Shown here: piece by piece, positions 34,669 through 43,348 of the stretch
Position numbering within the stretch: the stretch's first letter is position 1
Layout: each line of letters opens with the position of its first letter
Origin: Pelagibacter sp047722505
Lineage (GTDB): Bacteria; Pseudomonadota; Alphaproteobacteria; Pelagibacterales; Pelagibacteraceae
Direction of reading: 5' to 3'
Assembly (NCBI RefSeq): GCF_047722505.1
Contig: NZ_CP159814.1
Span: 372,001 to 436,000 of the forward strand
Length of the DNA stretch: 64,000 bases
Translations under genes and position numbers: made by a program
Notes under the pieces: model-generated
Seen by the model: only the letters and a program-made list of their open reading frames with translations
Told to the model about the DNA's origin: nothing
The model's database searches: none

Positions 34669-35463
34669 ATGATGTCAATTAGTCCATTTTCTGCATTAGG
34701 AGAATCAATTTCTCCTTCTGTAATTCAAGGCTTTGTTTTAGCAATGTTGGCTTTAATCGTTATTGGAACGATAGTTCAGATGATACATCACAAGAACGTT
34801 ACTTATTTTTTCAATAATGCAAAAAAAGCAAAATTAGCTGCTGAAAGAGAAATTGGTGCTGGTGAAAAAACAGCAATTATTTTAAAAACTGTAGTCCATG
34901 ATATTGCAACTACTGCAGAACTAGGTGCAGGCAAAAGAAGAGTTGCTCATGTTATGGGGATGTATGGAACTATCTTATTTTGGGTTGCATCTGTCGTATT
35001 AGTTTTTGGTTACACGGGAACAGGAACAGCTGCACCAACAATCTGGCCTATGATTTGGCATGTTGGAGCAATAATGACTTGTGTTGGTGGTTATTGGTTT
35101 TGGTTATTTTTAAGAGTGGATGTACTTGCAGAAGCTCATCCATGGTACAGAATTATTAAAGCAGACTTGTTTGTTCTAGCACTTCTAGCATGCGCAACTA
35201 CTGGGCTTGCTTGGTCTTACTTTCAATCCTCAGGATCAACTGGACTGGGATATATATTTTTAGTTTTATTTATTACCTCAAACATTGTTTTATTTGGGGG
35301 AGTTTATTGGTCAAAATTTGCACACATGATTTACAAACCTGGTGCAGCAATCCAAAAAAACTTAGCAGAAGCAGATGGTTCAAGAGACAATCTTCCACCA
35401 CTTGCTGATGCACCAAAACAATTTGGATTAGGAATTAAAAGAGAACAACCAAAACACTATTAA
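34669..35463 (+). CDS. aprM: AprM-like membrane anchor of APS reductase
   Basis: 264-residue membrane protein with about five to six helices. It lies directly before aprB and aprA and matches the described AprM membrane subunit that links the AprAB complex to the quinone pool. VHDIATTAELGAGKRRVAH and WPMIWHVGAIMTCVGGYWFW are seen between and in the helices; the His residues may hold heme b. Seen: position and topology; the electron-transfer role is from the family. A twin-Met start leaves a one-codon ambiguity. Confidence 0.82.
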   Translation: MMSISPFSALGESISPSVIQGFVLAMLALIVIGTIVQMIHHKNVTYFFNNAKKAKLAAEREIGAGEKTAIILKTVVHDIATTAELGAGKRRVAHVMGMYGTILFWVASVVLVFGYTGTGTAAPTIWPMIWHVGAIMTCVGGYWFWLFLRVDVLAEAHPWYRIIKADLFVLALLACATTGLAWSYFQSSGSTGLGYIFLVLFITSNIVLFGGVYWSKFAHMIYKPGAAIQKNLAEADGSRDNLPPLADAPKQFGLGIKREQPKHY

Positions 35464-35483
35464 AAAGAGAAAGGTAATATAAT

Positions 35484-35954
35484 ATGTCAACTTTTGTATA
35501 CATGACGAGATGTGATGGATGTGGTCACTGTGTGGATATTTGTCCATCAGATATAATGCACATCGATGAAAATATTAGAAGAGCAGTAAATATTGAACCA
35601 AACTTTTGTTGGGAATGTTATTCTTGTGTTAAAGCCTGTCCTAATCATGCAATTGACGTTCGTGGTTATGCAGATTTTGCTCCTATGGGTCACAGTGTTA
35701 GAGTTAGACGTGAAGAAGAAAAAGGAACTATCTCTTGGAAAATTAAATTTAGAAATGGAACTACAAAAGATTTTGTATCTCCAATTACAACAAAACCTTG
35801 GGGAAAATTTATTCCAAAATTAGCAGAAGGTGAAAAGCCTAACCAAGGTGAGATCAATTCTCAAATGCTCTATACAGAACCTAATGGTTTAAATATTGAC
35901 GGTAAATTACCATCGGTACCAAAAGATACCTTTAAAAAAGGAGTTTACTACTAA
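35484..35954 (+). CDS. aprB: Adenylylsulfate reductase beta subunit (AprB)
   Basis: 156-residue iron-sulfur protein. Two 4Fe-4S motifs are visible: C10-x2-C13-x2-C16-x3-C20-P and C42-x2-C45-x2-C48-x3-C52-P. The rest of the protein, a beta-rich tail ending in TFKKGVYY, is typical of AprB and wraps the alpha subunit. It shuttles electrons between AprA's flavin and the membrane. The stop shares one base with the aprA ATG. Confidence 0.95.
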   Translation: MSTFVYMTRCDGCGHCVDICPSDIMHIDENIRRAVNIEPNFCWECYSCVKACPNHAIDVRGYADFAPMGHSVRVRREEEKGTISWKIKFRNGTTKDFVSPITTKPWGKFIPKLAEGEKPNQGEINSQMLYTEPNGLNIDGKLPSVPKDTFKKGVYY

Positions 35955-37813
35955 TGGCTAAACACAAAACACATTTTGAGGATTGTGATGTTCTAGTTGT
36001 TGGTGGCGGTATGGCTGGAACTGGTGCTACTTTTGAAGCTAGACACTGGGGAAGAGATATGAAAATTATTTGTGTAGAAAAAGCTAATATCGATAGAAGT
36101 GGAGCAGTTGCTCAAGGTTTATACGCTATTAACTGTTACATGGGTATGCAGTGGGGTGAAAACCAACCTGAAGATCACGTAAGATATGCACGTAATGATT
36201 TAATGGGAATGGTTAGAGAAGATTTAGGTTACGATATGGCTCGTCACGTTGATTCAACGGTTCATATGTTTGATGAATGGGGCTTACCAATGATGAAAAA
36301 CGAAAAAACAGGTCGTTACCTTAGAGAAGGTAAATGGCAGATCATGATACATGGTGAAAGTTACAAGCCAATTGTTGCAGAGGCTGCAAAAAAATCAGCC
36401 GATAAAATTTATAATAGAATAATGATCACTCATCTTTTAATGGATGAGGCTCAAGAAAATAGAGTAGGTGGAGCCGTTGGTTTTAATATGAGAACTGGTG
36501 ACTTCCATGTATTTAGAGCAAAAACTGTAATTGTTGCAGCAGGTGGAGCATCTCACATTTTCAAACCAAGAGCAGTTGGTGAAGGAATGGGAAGAACTTG
36601 GTATGCACCATGGAGTAATGGTTCTGCTTATGCATTACCTATTGCTGTTGGAGCTAAAATGACACAAATGGAAAATAGAATTGTGTTGTGTAGATTTAAA
36701 GATGGTTATGGTCCAGTTGGAGCATACTTCTTACACCTTAAAACATATACTCAAAATGCAAATGGAGAGAATTATGAGAAGAAATGGTATGATCAAACTA
36801 AAGAATTAGTTGGTGAATATATTGATCACCATCCAACTCCTACATGTTTAAGAAACCACGCATTTATTCAAGAAACTATTGCAGGTGGTGGACCCATTCA
36901 TATGGTTACAACTGAAGCATTCCAAGATCCACACTTAGAAACAGTTGGTTGGGAAAATTTCTTAGGTATGACTGTTGGTCAAGCGGTTGTTTGGGCTTCT
37001 CAAAATATCGATCCAAAATATACAAATCCTGAATTAACTACATCTGAGCCTTATGTTATGGGTTCACATGCAACTTGTTCTGGAGCTTGGGTTAGTGGAC
37101 CTGAAGATTTATCTCCACCAGAATATTTCTGGGGATATAATAGAATGTTAACAATTGACGGTCTTTTTGGTGCAGGCGATACTGTGGGTGGAAGTGCTCA
37201 TAAATTTTCTTCAGGATCATTTACTGAAGGTCGTTTAGCTGCAAAAGCTGCTGTAAAATATATTGAGGATAAAAAAGCAGAGGGCATTAAAGTAACTGAC
37301 AAACAGTGTGAAGACTTTAAAACTGCTATATTTAAACCTTTAGAGACTTATCAAGTAGCTCAAAATGAAATTACCGGTGGAACAGTTTCACCTAGTTACA
37401 TTTCACCTATTCAAGGTCTTCAACGTCTACAAAGAATTATGGATGAGTATGTTGGGGGAATTGCAACTAACTACATGACTAATGGTAATATGCTTAAGAG
37501 AGGCTTGGAATTACTTGCTTGGTTAGAGGAAGATTTAGAAAAAGTAGGTGCTGAAGATTTACACCAACTTATGAGAGCTTGGGAGCTAAAACACAGAGCT
37601 TTAACTTCTCAATGTGTAACTGAACACACTATGTTCCGTGAAGAAACACGTTGGCCTGGTTACTATTACAGAGGTGATCATATGAAACTTGATGATGATA
37701 ATTGGCACTGCTTAACAGTTTCTAGACGTGATCCTAAAACTGGTAAATTTTCTCTTGAGAAAGTGCCGGTTTATCACATAGTTGACGAGAACGAGAAGAG
37801 AAAAGCTTCTTAA
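35954..37813 (+). CDS. aprA: Adenylylsulfate reductase alpha subunit (AprA)
   Basis: 619-residue flavoprotein of the fumarate-reductase family. The FAD-binding motif is GGGMAGTGATFEA at residues 17-29. NRIVLCRFKDGYGPVGAYF and KFSSGSFTEGRLAAKAA are strongly AprA-like. With AprB it interconverts APS with sulfite and AMP; in SAR11 the likely direction is sulfite oxidation to APS, for example sulfite from organosulfur compounds, but sat (APS to sulfate) is absent in the window. Codon use is less AT-extreme than the neighbours, suggesting high expression. Confidence 0.96.
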   Translation: MAKHKTHFEDCDVLVVGGGMAGTGATFEARHWGRDMKIICVEKANIDRSGAVAQGLYAINCYMGMQWGENQPEDHVRYARNDLMGMVREDLGYDMARHVDSTVHMFDEWGLPMMKNEKTGRYLREGKWQIMIHGESYKPIVAEAAKKSADKIYNRIMITHLLMDEAQENRVGGAVGFNMRTGDFHVFRAKTVIVAAGGASHIFKPRAVGEGMGRTWYAPWSNGSAYALPIAVGAKMTQMENRIVLCRFKDGYGPVGAYFLHLKTYTQNANGENYEKKWYDQTKELVGEYIDHHPTPTCLRNHAFIQETIAGGGPIHMVTTEAFQDPHLETVGWENFLGMTVGQAVVWASQNIDPKYTNPELTTSEPYVMGSHATCSGAWVSGPEDLSPPEYFWGYNRMLTIDGLFGAGDTVGGSAHKFSSGSFTEGRLAAKAAVKYIEDKKAEGIKVTDKQCEDFKTAIFKPLETYQVAQNEITGGTVSPSYISPIQGLQRLQRIMDEYVGGIATNYMTNGNMLKRGLELLAWLEEDLEKVGAEDLHQLMRAWELKHRALTSQCVTEHTMFREETRWPGYYYRGDHMKLDDDNWHCLTVSRRDPKTGKFSLEKVPVYHIVDENEKRKAS

Positions 37814-37829
37814 ACCAAAAACTCAAATT

Positions 37830-38180
37830 ATGAATCTTTTAGAGAAATCTGATGATGAGATTATAGCAATTGCTAATCCTATTTGGGATAATCTTGTTAA
37901 AACTTCAAATATGAAAGATTATGGCGGTTTCACTAAAGACTTTGGAACTCAAATGTTATTTGGTGCAAATGAAGTAGAGCTTGGAAAACAGTGGGCTAAT
38001 AATAAGCTTTTGACTAGTTTAAAAGAAGATTATCAAGCATTTGGATGTTTAAGACGAGGTCAAAATATTACCGTTCTATTTAAACAAAGAAGCAAGGAAA
38101 TAGAAGGTGAGTTCCTTGGAAGATTAGTTCTTGGCGTTGAAGGTGAAGATGTTAAAGTCTTTGGAGCTACCATCTACTAA
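37830..38180 (+). CDS. Unknown protein downstream of aprA
   Basis: 116-residue soluble protein that I do not recognise. It starts MNLLEKSDDEIIAIANPIW; a second part, WANNKLLTSLKEDYQAFG, is followed by beta-like strands ending in GEDVKVFGATIY. It is 16 bp after aprA, probably on its transcript, so it may be tied to APS reductase function or assembly. I prefer the ATG at 37830 because the upstream ATG at 37782 lies inside aprA. Confidence 0.68.
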   Translation: MNLLEKSDDEIIAIANPIWDNLVKTSNMKDYGGFTKDFGTQMLFGANEVELGKQWANNKLLTSLKEDYQAFGCLRRGQNITVLFKQRSKEIEGEFLGRLVLGVEGEDVKVFGATIY

Positions 38181-38247
38181 ATTGATTGATTAAAATTTTT
38201 TAAGTATTATTTGACAAATATTAATGTCATGTTAGTTAGGGACATCA

Positions 38248-38373
38248 GTGCCTGAATTACTAAAAAAATTACCTTCTGAAATTAAAAAAAATAAATTAAA
38301 AACTGGTATATTTCTAGGATTATCTGCATATTGGGGCCTAATTCTTATAGGTACTCTAGTAACATTCAATTAA
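38248..38373 (+). CDS. 41-aa small membrane protein
   Basis: GTG-started frame of 41 codons with AGGGA five bases upstream. The product has a short basic N-terminal half (LLKKLPSEIKKNK) and one hydrophobic helix (IFLGLSAYWGLILIGTLVTF). Clear Shine-Dalgarno spacing and a positive-inside membrane layout support a real gene. Function unknown. It lies between the apr cluster and galE, near the start of the polysaccharide island. Confidence 0.55.
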   Translation: MPELLKKLPSEIKKNKLKTGIFLGLSAYWGLILIGTLVTFN

Positions 38374-38410
38374 ATCCTATTTAAAAAGATACATATATTT
38401 TAGAATATTG

Positions 38411-38424
38411 TATAATTCTATAAT
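38411..38424 (+). promoter_or_regulatory. Candidate -10 elements upstream of galE
   Basis: Two TATAAT hexamers (38411-38416 and 38419-38424) lie 29-42 bp before the galE ATG. No good -35 box stands at 16-18 bp from either. They could serve as the promoter of the polysaccharide run, but AT-rich DNA often gives such matches. Confidence 0.35.
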
Positions 38425-38452
38425 GTTTCTTAACTAATTTTTTTAAGCAAGT

Positions 38453-39430
38453 ATGAGTAAAATTTTACTAACTGGTGGGGCAGGTTATATAGGAAGTCAT
38501 GTTTGTCATCTATTAATTGACAAAGGACACGAAGTTACTTGTATTGACAGTTTAATTACAGGAAACAAAGAATTACTACCTAAGAAAGTAAAACTTGAAG
38601 TATTTGACATAGATGAGAAAGAAAAAGTAAAAAATTTAATAAACAATAATAATTTTGATTTAGTAATGCATTTTGCTGGTCTGATTAGAGTAGATGAATC
38701 TGTAGAGCAGCCAGAAAGATATAATGATTTTAATTATACAAAGGCTAAAATATTTTTAGAAACTTGTTTTGAGAATGAATTAAAAAAAGTTATTTTTTCT
38801 TCAACAGCTGCTGTTTATGGCAACCCAAAAACTCAAAAGGTTACAGAAACAGATCCAACAGATCCACTTAATCCTTACGCATCATCAAAACTAGAATTGG
38901 AGAATTTTATTAGAGAAACTTCAGAACACTATAATTCAAAATATATTATATTGAGATATTTTAATGTAGCTGGTGCTGATGAAAAAATGCGAACAGGATT
39001 AATTTCAAAAGTTTCATCGCATTTAATTAAAGTTGCTTGTGAAGTAGTGGTGGGCAAAAGAGATAAATTAATTATTAATGGAGATGATTATGCCACTCCT
39101 GATGGAACGGCAATAAGAGACTATATTCATGTTTCTGATTTAGCAGAAATTCATCTAATATCAGCAAATCATTTGATAGAGGGTGGTGAGTCTAATTTAT
39201 TCAACTGCGGATACGGAAATGGATTTAGTATCAAGGATGTAATCAAAGAATTAAATAAAATTATAAATAAAAATTTAAAAACCACAATTGGACCAAGAAG
39301 GCCAGGCGATAGTGAAATGATAGTATCCAACGTAGACAAATTTATGAAATATTTTTCGTGGAAGCCAAAGTATAATAATTTAGATTATATCTTAAAAACA
39401 GCAATTGATTGGGAAAAAAAATTAAAATGA
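38453..39430 (+). CDS. galE: UDP-glucose 4-epimerase (GalE)
   Basis: 325-residue extended short-chain dehydrogenase. The NAD motif is GGAGYIGSHV at residues 7-16; STAAVYGNP gives the catalytic Ser region and NPYASSKLELE the Tyr and Lys. YFNVAGAD and the final RPGDSEMIVSNVDKF region fit UDP-hexose epimerases. It would supply UDP-galactose or UDP-GalNAc to the glycosyltransferases downstream. It opens the island and overlaps the next gene by 4 bp (ATGA). Confidence 0.9.
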   Translation: MSKILLTGGAGYIGSHVCHLLIDKGHEVTCIDSLITGNKELLPKKVKLEVFDIDEKEKVKNLINNNNFDLVMHFAGLIRVDESVEQPERYNDFNYTKAKIFLETCFENELKKVIFSSTAAVYGNPKTQKVTETDPTDPLNPYASSKLELENFIRETSEHYNSKYIILRYFNVAGADEKMRTGLISKVSSHLIKVACEVVVGKRDKLIINGDDYATPDGTAIRDYIHVSDLAEIHLISANHLIEGGESNLFNCGYGNGFSIKDVIKELNKIINKNLKTTIGPRRPGDSEMIVSNVDKFMKYFSWKPKYNNLDYILKTAIDWEKKLK

Positions 39431-40545
39431 AAATAGCTTATTTTGTTTCTATGAAGGAAAATTTAGAAACATTTATAGCTAATGAAATTGATTTGCTATC
39501 AAGTAAAAATATCAAAATATCGATTTTTTCAACTCTAAGTATAAAAAATAATTTAACTATTGGTGGTTTAGAATATAAAATTCATAAGTTTAGTATCTTA
39601 AATTTTATTTTGGGGTTTGGATTTTTATTGTTTACAAGACCATTAAAAACTTTTGAATTATTTATAAGTTCAATTAAATACTCTTCTTTTTTAGAATTTA
39701 TTTTTGCAATAAATTGGCTGATTAAAATAGAAAAAAATTTTGATCTAGTGCATGGTTCATTTGGAGACAGAAAGTTTTTTATTGCTTATTATCTAAGTAA
39801 ATTTTCTAATATAAAACTTTCTGTAACAATTCATGCTCATGAAATTTATGCACAACAAAATAAAGATCTATTCATTTGTGCAATGAAACATGCTTCATCA
39901 GTAACAACGATATCTAACAAAAATAAAGAATTATTAATTAAGAAATTCTTAATTGATAAAAATAAAATTAAAGTTATCAAACTTCCTATTGACACTAATT
40001 TTTGGCACCAAGAAAAAAAAATAAATATCCTTACGGTAGCCAGGTTCACTCCTCGAAAAGGATGGTTTGATTTATTAAAAGTAGCAAAAATAATTAGTAA
40101 TAAATTTCACTTTATTGCAGTTGGTTTTGGAGATTTAAACCTTGAAGAAGAGATTAAAAAAAGAAAATTAGAAAAAAAGATAACTGTTTACAGAAATTTA
40201 AATTCAAATCAGATAAAAAAAATAATGGAATTTTCAGATATTTTTTTTCTTCCCTCAAAATTTAATAAAAAAGAAGGATCTGAAGGAATACCAGTTGTGT
40301 TAATGGAGGCAATGTCTATGAAAATGAAAATAGTTTCAACTGATGATGGTTCTATTAATGAGTTAGTTCATCAAGAACTTGTAAAATCAGGTAATATTAA
40401 ACAAATGATTAGCATATTAAATAAAGTTAGCAAAACTAAGAAACTCAGCATTGGCCGCTCCAATAGAGATAAAGTCATTAAATTACACAACCTTAATAAT
40501 ATTAATAAACTTAAAGCTCAATTTGAAAAATTTAAAAAAGACTAA
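39427..40545 (+). CDS. Glycosyltransferase, GT4 family
   Basis: 372-residue GT-B fold glycosyltransferase. The C-terminal half has VARFTPRKGWFDLLKVAK at the start of the nucleotide-sugar domain and the E-x7-E-like motif in KKEGSEGIPVVLMEAMSM, a GT4 hallmark. The N-terminal half has KIAYFVSMKENLETFIANEI and HGSFGDRK. The donor and acceptor sugars cannot be read. The start is ATG at 39427, overlapping the galE stop. Confidence 0.85.
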   Translation: MKIAYFVSMKENLETFIANEIDLLSSKNIKISIFSTLSIKNNLTIGGLEYKIHKFSILNFILGFGFLLFTRPLKTFELFISSIKYSSFLEFIFAINWLIKIEKNFDLVHGSFGDRKFFIAYYLSKFSNIKLSVTIHAHEIYAQQNKDLFICAMKHASSVTTISNKNKELLIKKFLIDKNKIKVIKLPIDTNFWHQEKKINILTVARFTPRKGWFDLLKVAKIISNKFHFIAVGFGDLNLEEEIKKRKLEKKITVYRNLNSNQIKKIMEFSDIFFLPSKFNKKEGSEGIPVVLMEAMSMKMKIVSTDDGSINELVHQELVKSGNIKQMISILNKVSKTKKLSIGRSNRDKVIKLHNLNNINKLKAQFEKFKKD

Positions 40546-41587
40546 AATAGTTATAATTTGTTTTGGTTTCAAAAAAAACAAGTTGAGAAGTCAACCTTGG
40601 GTTTCTGTAAATCATATTTGTAATAATTTTTTATTAAAAAAAAATGACTTTTATTTAATTTCAGACTGTAAAAAAAAATTTTTATATAAATTTAAAATAA
40701 TTAACTTACAAAAACTTTTTAACTTAAATTCTCCTTCATTTGAATTAAAAAAAGTTATAACATCAATTAAGCCCAAAAAAATAATTATACTTATTGGATC
40801 ACAAGAATTATTATTTCCATTAAGATTTTCTTTTTTCAAAAATTTAACATTAATAATAGGAAATAATAGATTTAGTTTTAAGGAAATTAAAAGAATATCT
40901 TTTTTTAATTTCTTAAGAGAATTTAGGTTGCTGTTAATACCTATTTTTGCAAGTTTAATACCTGGATTTATTCTAAATATTGGATTTAAATTAAGTGGCT
41001 CTAAAGACGTAATTTATTTAAGCAAAGAAGCTCAAACCCGATATAAAAATATTGGTTTACCGCATGGAAAGGTTTTTATTCCTTTTAAAAAAAAAATTTA
41101 TAAAAAAAAAGAGGTATTAATCAATGAAAGTAAAAAGATATTTTTAACTTACTTTGGGCCACCTCTTAACTTAAGAGGTTTGGATATTGTATTTAATGCA
41201 TTTGAGTATTTAGTTCATAAAAAACCTAACCTCTATCTTAATTTATTAATTAGAAATAATAATGAAGATTATCTCAAAAATAATATGAGTAATCTGAAAC
41301 ATAAGATTTTACGATCAAAATTTAACAAAAATATAATTTTAGATACAAAATATTACTCTTCAAAAATGTTAAAAGAAAAAATAAAAAAAAGCACAGTAAT
41401 TGTATTGCCATTTAAAATTACAGTATCGGATACACCTATTGTAATTGATGATGCAATAAAAACAAAAATTCCATTATTTGTTCTGAATACCCCTGGAATT
41501 ACAGAACATGCCACAAAAACTAATACCTATATATGTGAAGATGAGGATGATCTTATTAAGAAATTAAAAAACTTCTTAGAAAAATAA
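40523..41587 (+). CDS. Glycosyltransferase (GT-B fold), unusual start
   Basis: About 354 residues, Lys- and Ile-rich. The C-terminal half, YFGPPLNLRGLDIVFNAFE through KSTVIVLPFKITVSDTPI to PLFVLNTPGITEH, follows the GT4/GT-B pattern, but the conserved E-x7-E is weak. The N-terminal half contains one hydrophobic stretch (LLIPIFASLIPGFILNIGF). No ATG serves as an obvious start: one at 40451 lies 95 bp inside the preceding gene, so I propose TTG at 40523, with a 23-bp overlap. Function within the island: sugar transfer. Confidence 0.62.
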   Translation: MKNLKKTKIVIICFGFKKNKLRSQPWVSVNHICNNFLLKKNDFYLISDCKKKFLYKFKIINLQKLFNLNSPSFELKKVITSIKPKKIIILIGSQELLFPLRFSFFKNLTLIIGNNRFSFKEIKRISFFNFLREFRLLLIPIFASLIPGFILNIGFKLSGSKDVIYLSKEAQTRYKNIGLPHGKVFIPFKKKIYKKKEVLINESKKIFLTYFGPPLNLRGLDIVFNAFEYLVHKKPNLYLNLLIRNNNEDYLKNNMSNLKHKILRSKFNKNIILDTKYYSSKMLKEKIKKSTVIVLPFKITVSDTPIVIDDAIKTKIPLFVLNTPGITEHATKTNTYICEDEDDLIKKLKNFLEK

Positions 41588-41592
41588 TTACT

Positions 41593-42243
41593 ATGATTAA
41601 TACTAACAAAAAATATATTTGTATATCTGGTTTAGATGGTACTGGAAAAACATTTCTAGCATCTAAAATATTAGAAAATATTAAAAAAAAAAATAAAGCT
41701 AAACATATTTGGAGTAGATATAGAAATTACACCTCAAAACCTTTGTTGTTAATTACCAGACTGACAGGACACAATAATAAAGTAATAATTAATGGAACAA
41801 AAATAGGTTATCACGACTTTCATAATAGTAAAATACTATCAATTCTGTTTTTATTTTTTCAATGGATTGACCAATTTTTTGATATAATATTTAGATTTAG
41901 AATATCTAAAATTTCTATAGTAGCCGACAGATCATTAATTGATACACTGGTGGATATTTCAACAGATACCAGATTAGAAAAATTTGTTTTTGGTTTTTAT
42001 GCAAAAACTCTATTTATGTTAATGCCCAGTAATACAATTTATATAATTATACAGAGAGATTTAGATTTAATAAAAAAAGATAGACCAGATGTTTTATACG
42101 ATAAAAATCGAAAACTAAGAAATGAATTTTATGAAAAAATTTCTAAAATTTATCCAATTTATATTGTACAAAACAATAATAACTCTAATGAAGCCTTAAA
42201 TAAAATTCTGGATATAATCAATAAACATGAAAAAAATTGTTAA
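41593..42243 (+). CDS. Thymidylate kinase-like P-loop protein
   Basis: 216-residue P-loop kinase. Walker A is SGLDGTGKTFLASKI, and the D-R pair in IVADRSLIDTLVD matches the thymidylate kinase family's DRY-like motif; a lid-like DRPDVLYDKNRKLRNEFYEK segment follows. As it lies within polysaccharide genes, it is probably not the housekeeping Tmk but a cluster-specific kinase acting on a sugar or nucleotide. Such proteins recur in O-antigen and capsule islands; the substrate is unknown. It overlaps the next gene by 17 bp. Confidence 0.65.
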   Translation: MINTNKKYICISGLDGTGKTFLASKILENIKKKNKAKHIWSRYRNYTSKPLLLITRLTGHNNKVIINGTKIGYHDFHNSKILSILFLFFQWIDQFFDIIFRFRISKISIVADRSLIDTLVDISTDTRLEKFVFGFYAKTLFMLMPSNTIYIIIQRDLDLIKKDRPDVLYDKNRKLRNEFYEKISKIYPIYIVQNNNNSNEALNKILDIINKHEKNC

Positions 42244-43348
42244 TATATACAATGGTTATATAGCTTCATCTGATCAAGGTGGAGGAATTAAATATGTTGA
42301 AAATTTAATAAGTTTGCAAAAAAAATATTTTAATAAAATTTATCTGTTATCACTAGGCTCAGGAAAAAAAAAAATTCTTAATATTTCTGGAACAACTGTT
42401 CATTTTTACCCTATTTCAAAATCACATAATTGGATTACATTCGCAATAAAACTATTTTTATTTTTAAAAAAAAATAAAAAAAAGTTTATTAACTGTAATT
42501 TTCATATTCACAGGCTATATTTTGCTCCTTTTATTAAAGCAGTAAAAGCAAGAAAAATAATAGCTACTATACATACTAAAACTTTTGAAGTTTTTAAACA
42601 TAATTTTCCATATTTGAAAATTCTTGTTTATTTTTTTATCAAAATTGAGAGAATTATCATAAAGTATTGTGTAGACGAATTATCATTTGCTGGAATTTTT
42701 AGTAAAAATTTGTACAAATCTAGACACAATAAATTAAACAAAAAATTATGGTATCTACCACCCGCATTTGACTTCAAGAAATCAAGTAATTCAAGTTTTT
42801 TTAGTGGTGAGAAAAAAAAAATAATTCTAGTAGTTGGAAGGTTATCTGTAGGAAAGAGACCTTTTTCTGCATTGCGTTTATTTGAAAAAGCAATTCAAGA
42901 AGATAAATATATTAGAAATAATTTCAAATTATGTTTTGTAGGTCATGGAGAACTATATAATGAAATTAATGATTATATTAAGAATAAGAAATTAAATAAA
43001 TTTATTTTACCTATAAAAAAAATTCAAAGTACATTAATGCCAAGTGTTTATAATAGCTGTTATGCTGTTTTATTTGTATCTGAAAGTGAGGTTAATCCTT
43101 TTATTATCAAAGAGGCTCTTGTAAGCGGTAAACCAATTTTCACAACTAATGTTGGCACTGCACAAAAATTAGTTTCAAAAAAAAATGGAATTATAATACC
43201 AACTAAAAATCCATCACAAAATGTAAATAAATTTATTAAATTTCTTAAAAAAAATTATAAAAGTAAAAAAGTTATTCAAACTTCTAAAGAATTTATTTTA
43301 AAAGATGAAAAAATTTTAAGCACAAATATAAAAAAAATATATGAATAA
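42227..43348 (+). CDS. Glycosyltransferase, GT4 family
   Basis: 373-residue GT-B glycosyltransferase. The acceptor-side N-terminus has SSDQGGGIKYVENLI; the donor domain begins ILVVGRLSVGKRPFSALRLFE and has the E-x7-E region in SESEVNPFIIKEALVSGKPIF. This is a standard GT4 pattern. Sugar specificity unknown. It overlaps both neighbours by 17 and 8 bp, so translation is likely coupled through the run. Confidence 0.83.
   Translation: MKKIVNIYNGYIASSDQGGGIKYVENLISLQKKYFNKIYLLSLGSGKKKILNISGTTVHFYPISKSHNWITFAIKLFLFLKKNKKKFINCNFHIHRLYFAPFIKAVKARKIIATIHTKTFEVFKHNFPYLKILVYFFIKIERIIIKYCVDELSFAGIFSKNLYKSRHNKLNKKLWYLPPAFDFKKSSNSSFFSGEKKKIILVVGRLSVGKRPFSALRLFEKAIQEDKYIRNNFKLCFVGHGELYNEINDYIKNKKLNKFILPIKKIQSTLMPSVYNSCYAVLFVSESEVNPFIIKEALVSGKPIFTTNVGTAQKLVSKKNGIIIPTKNPSQNVNKFIKFLKKNYKSKKVIQTSKEFILKDEKILSTNIKKIYE

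Noticed and set aside
38211..38240. Promoter with a perfect TTGACA before the 41-aa gene
   Set aside because: No acceptable -10 box lies 15-19 bp downstream of the -35 match.
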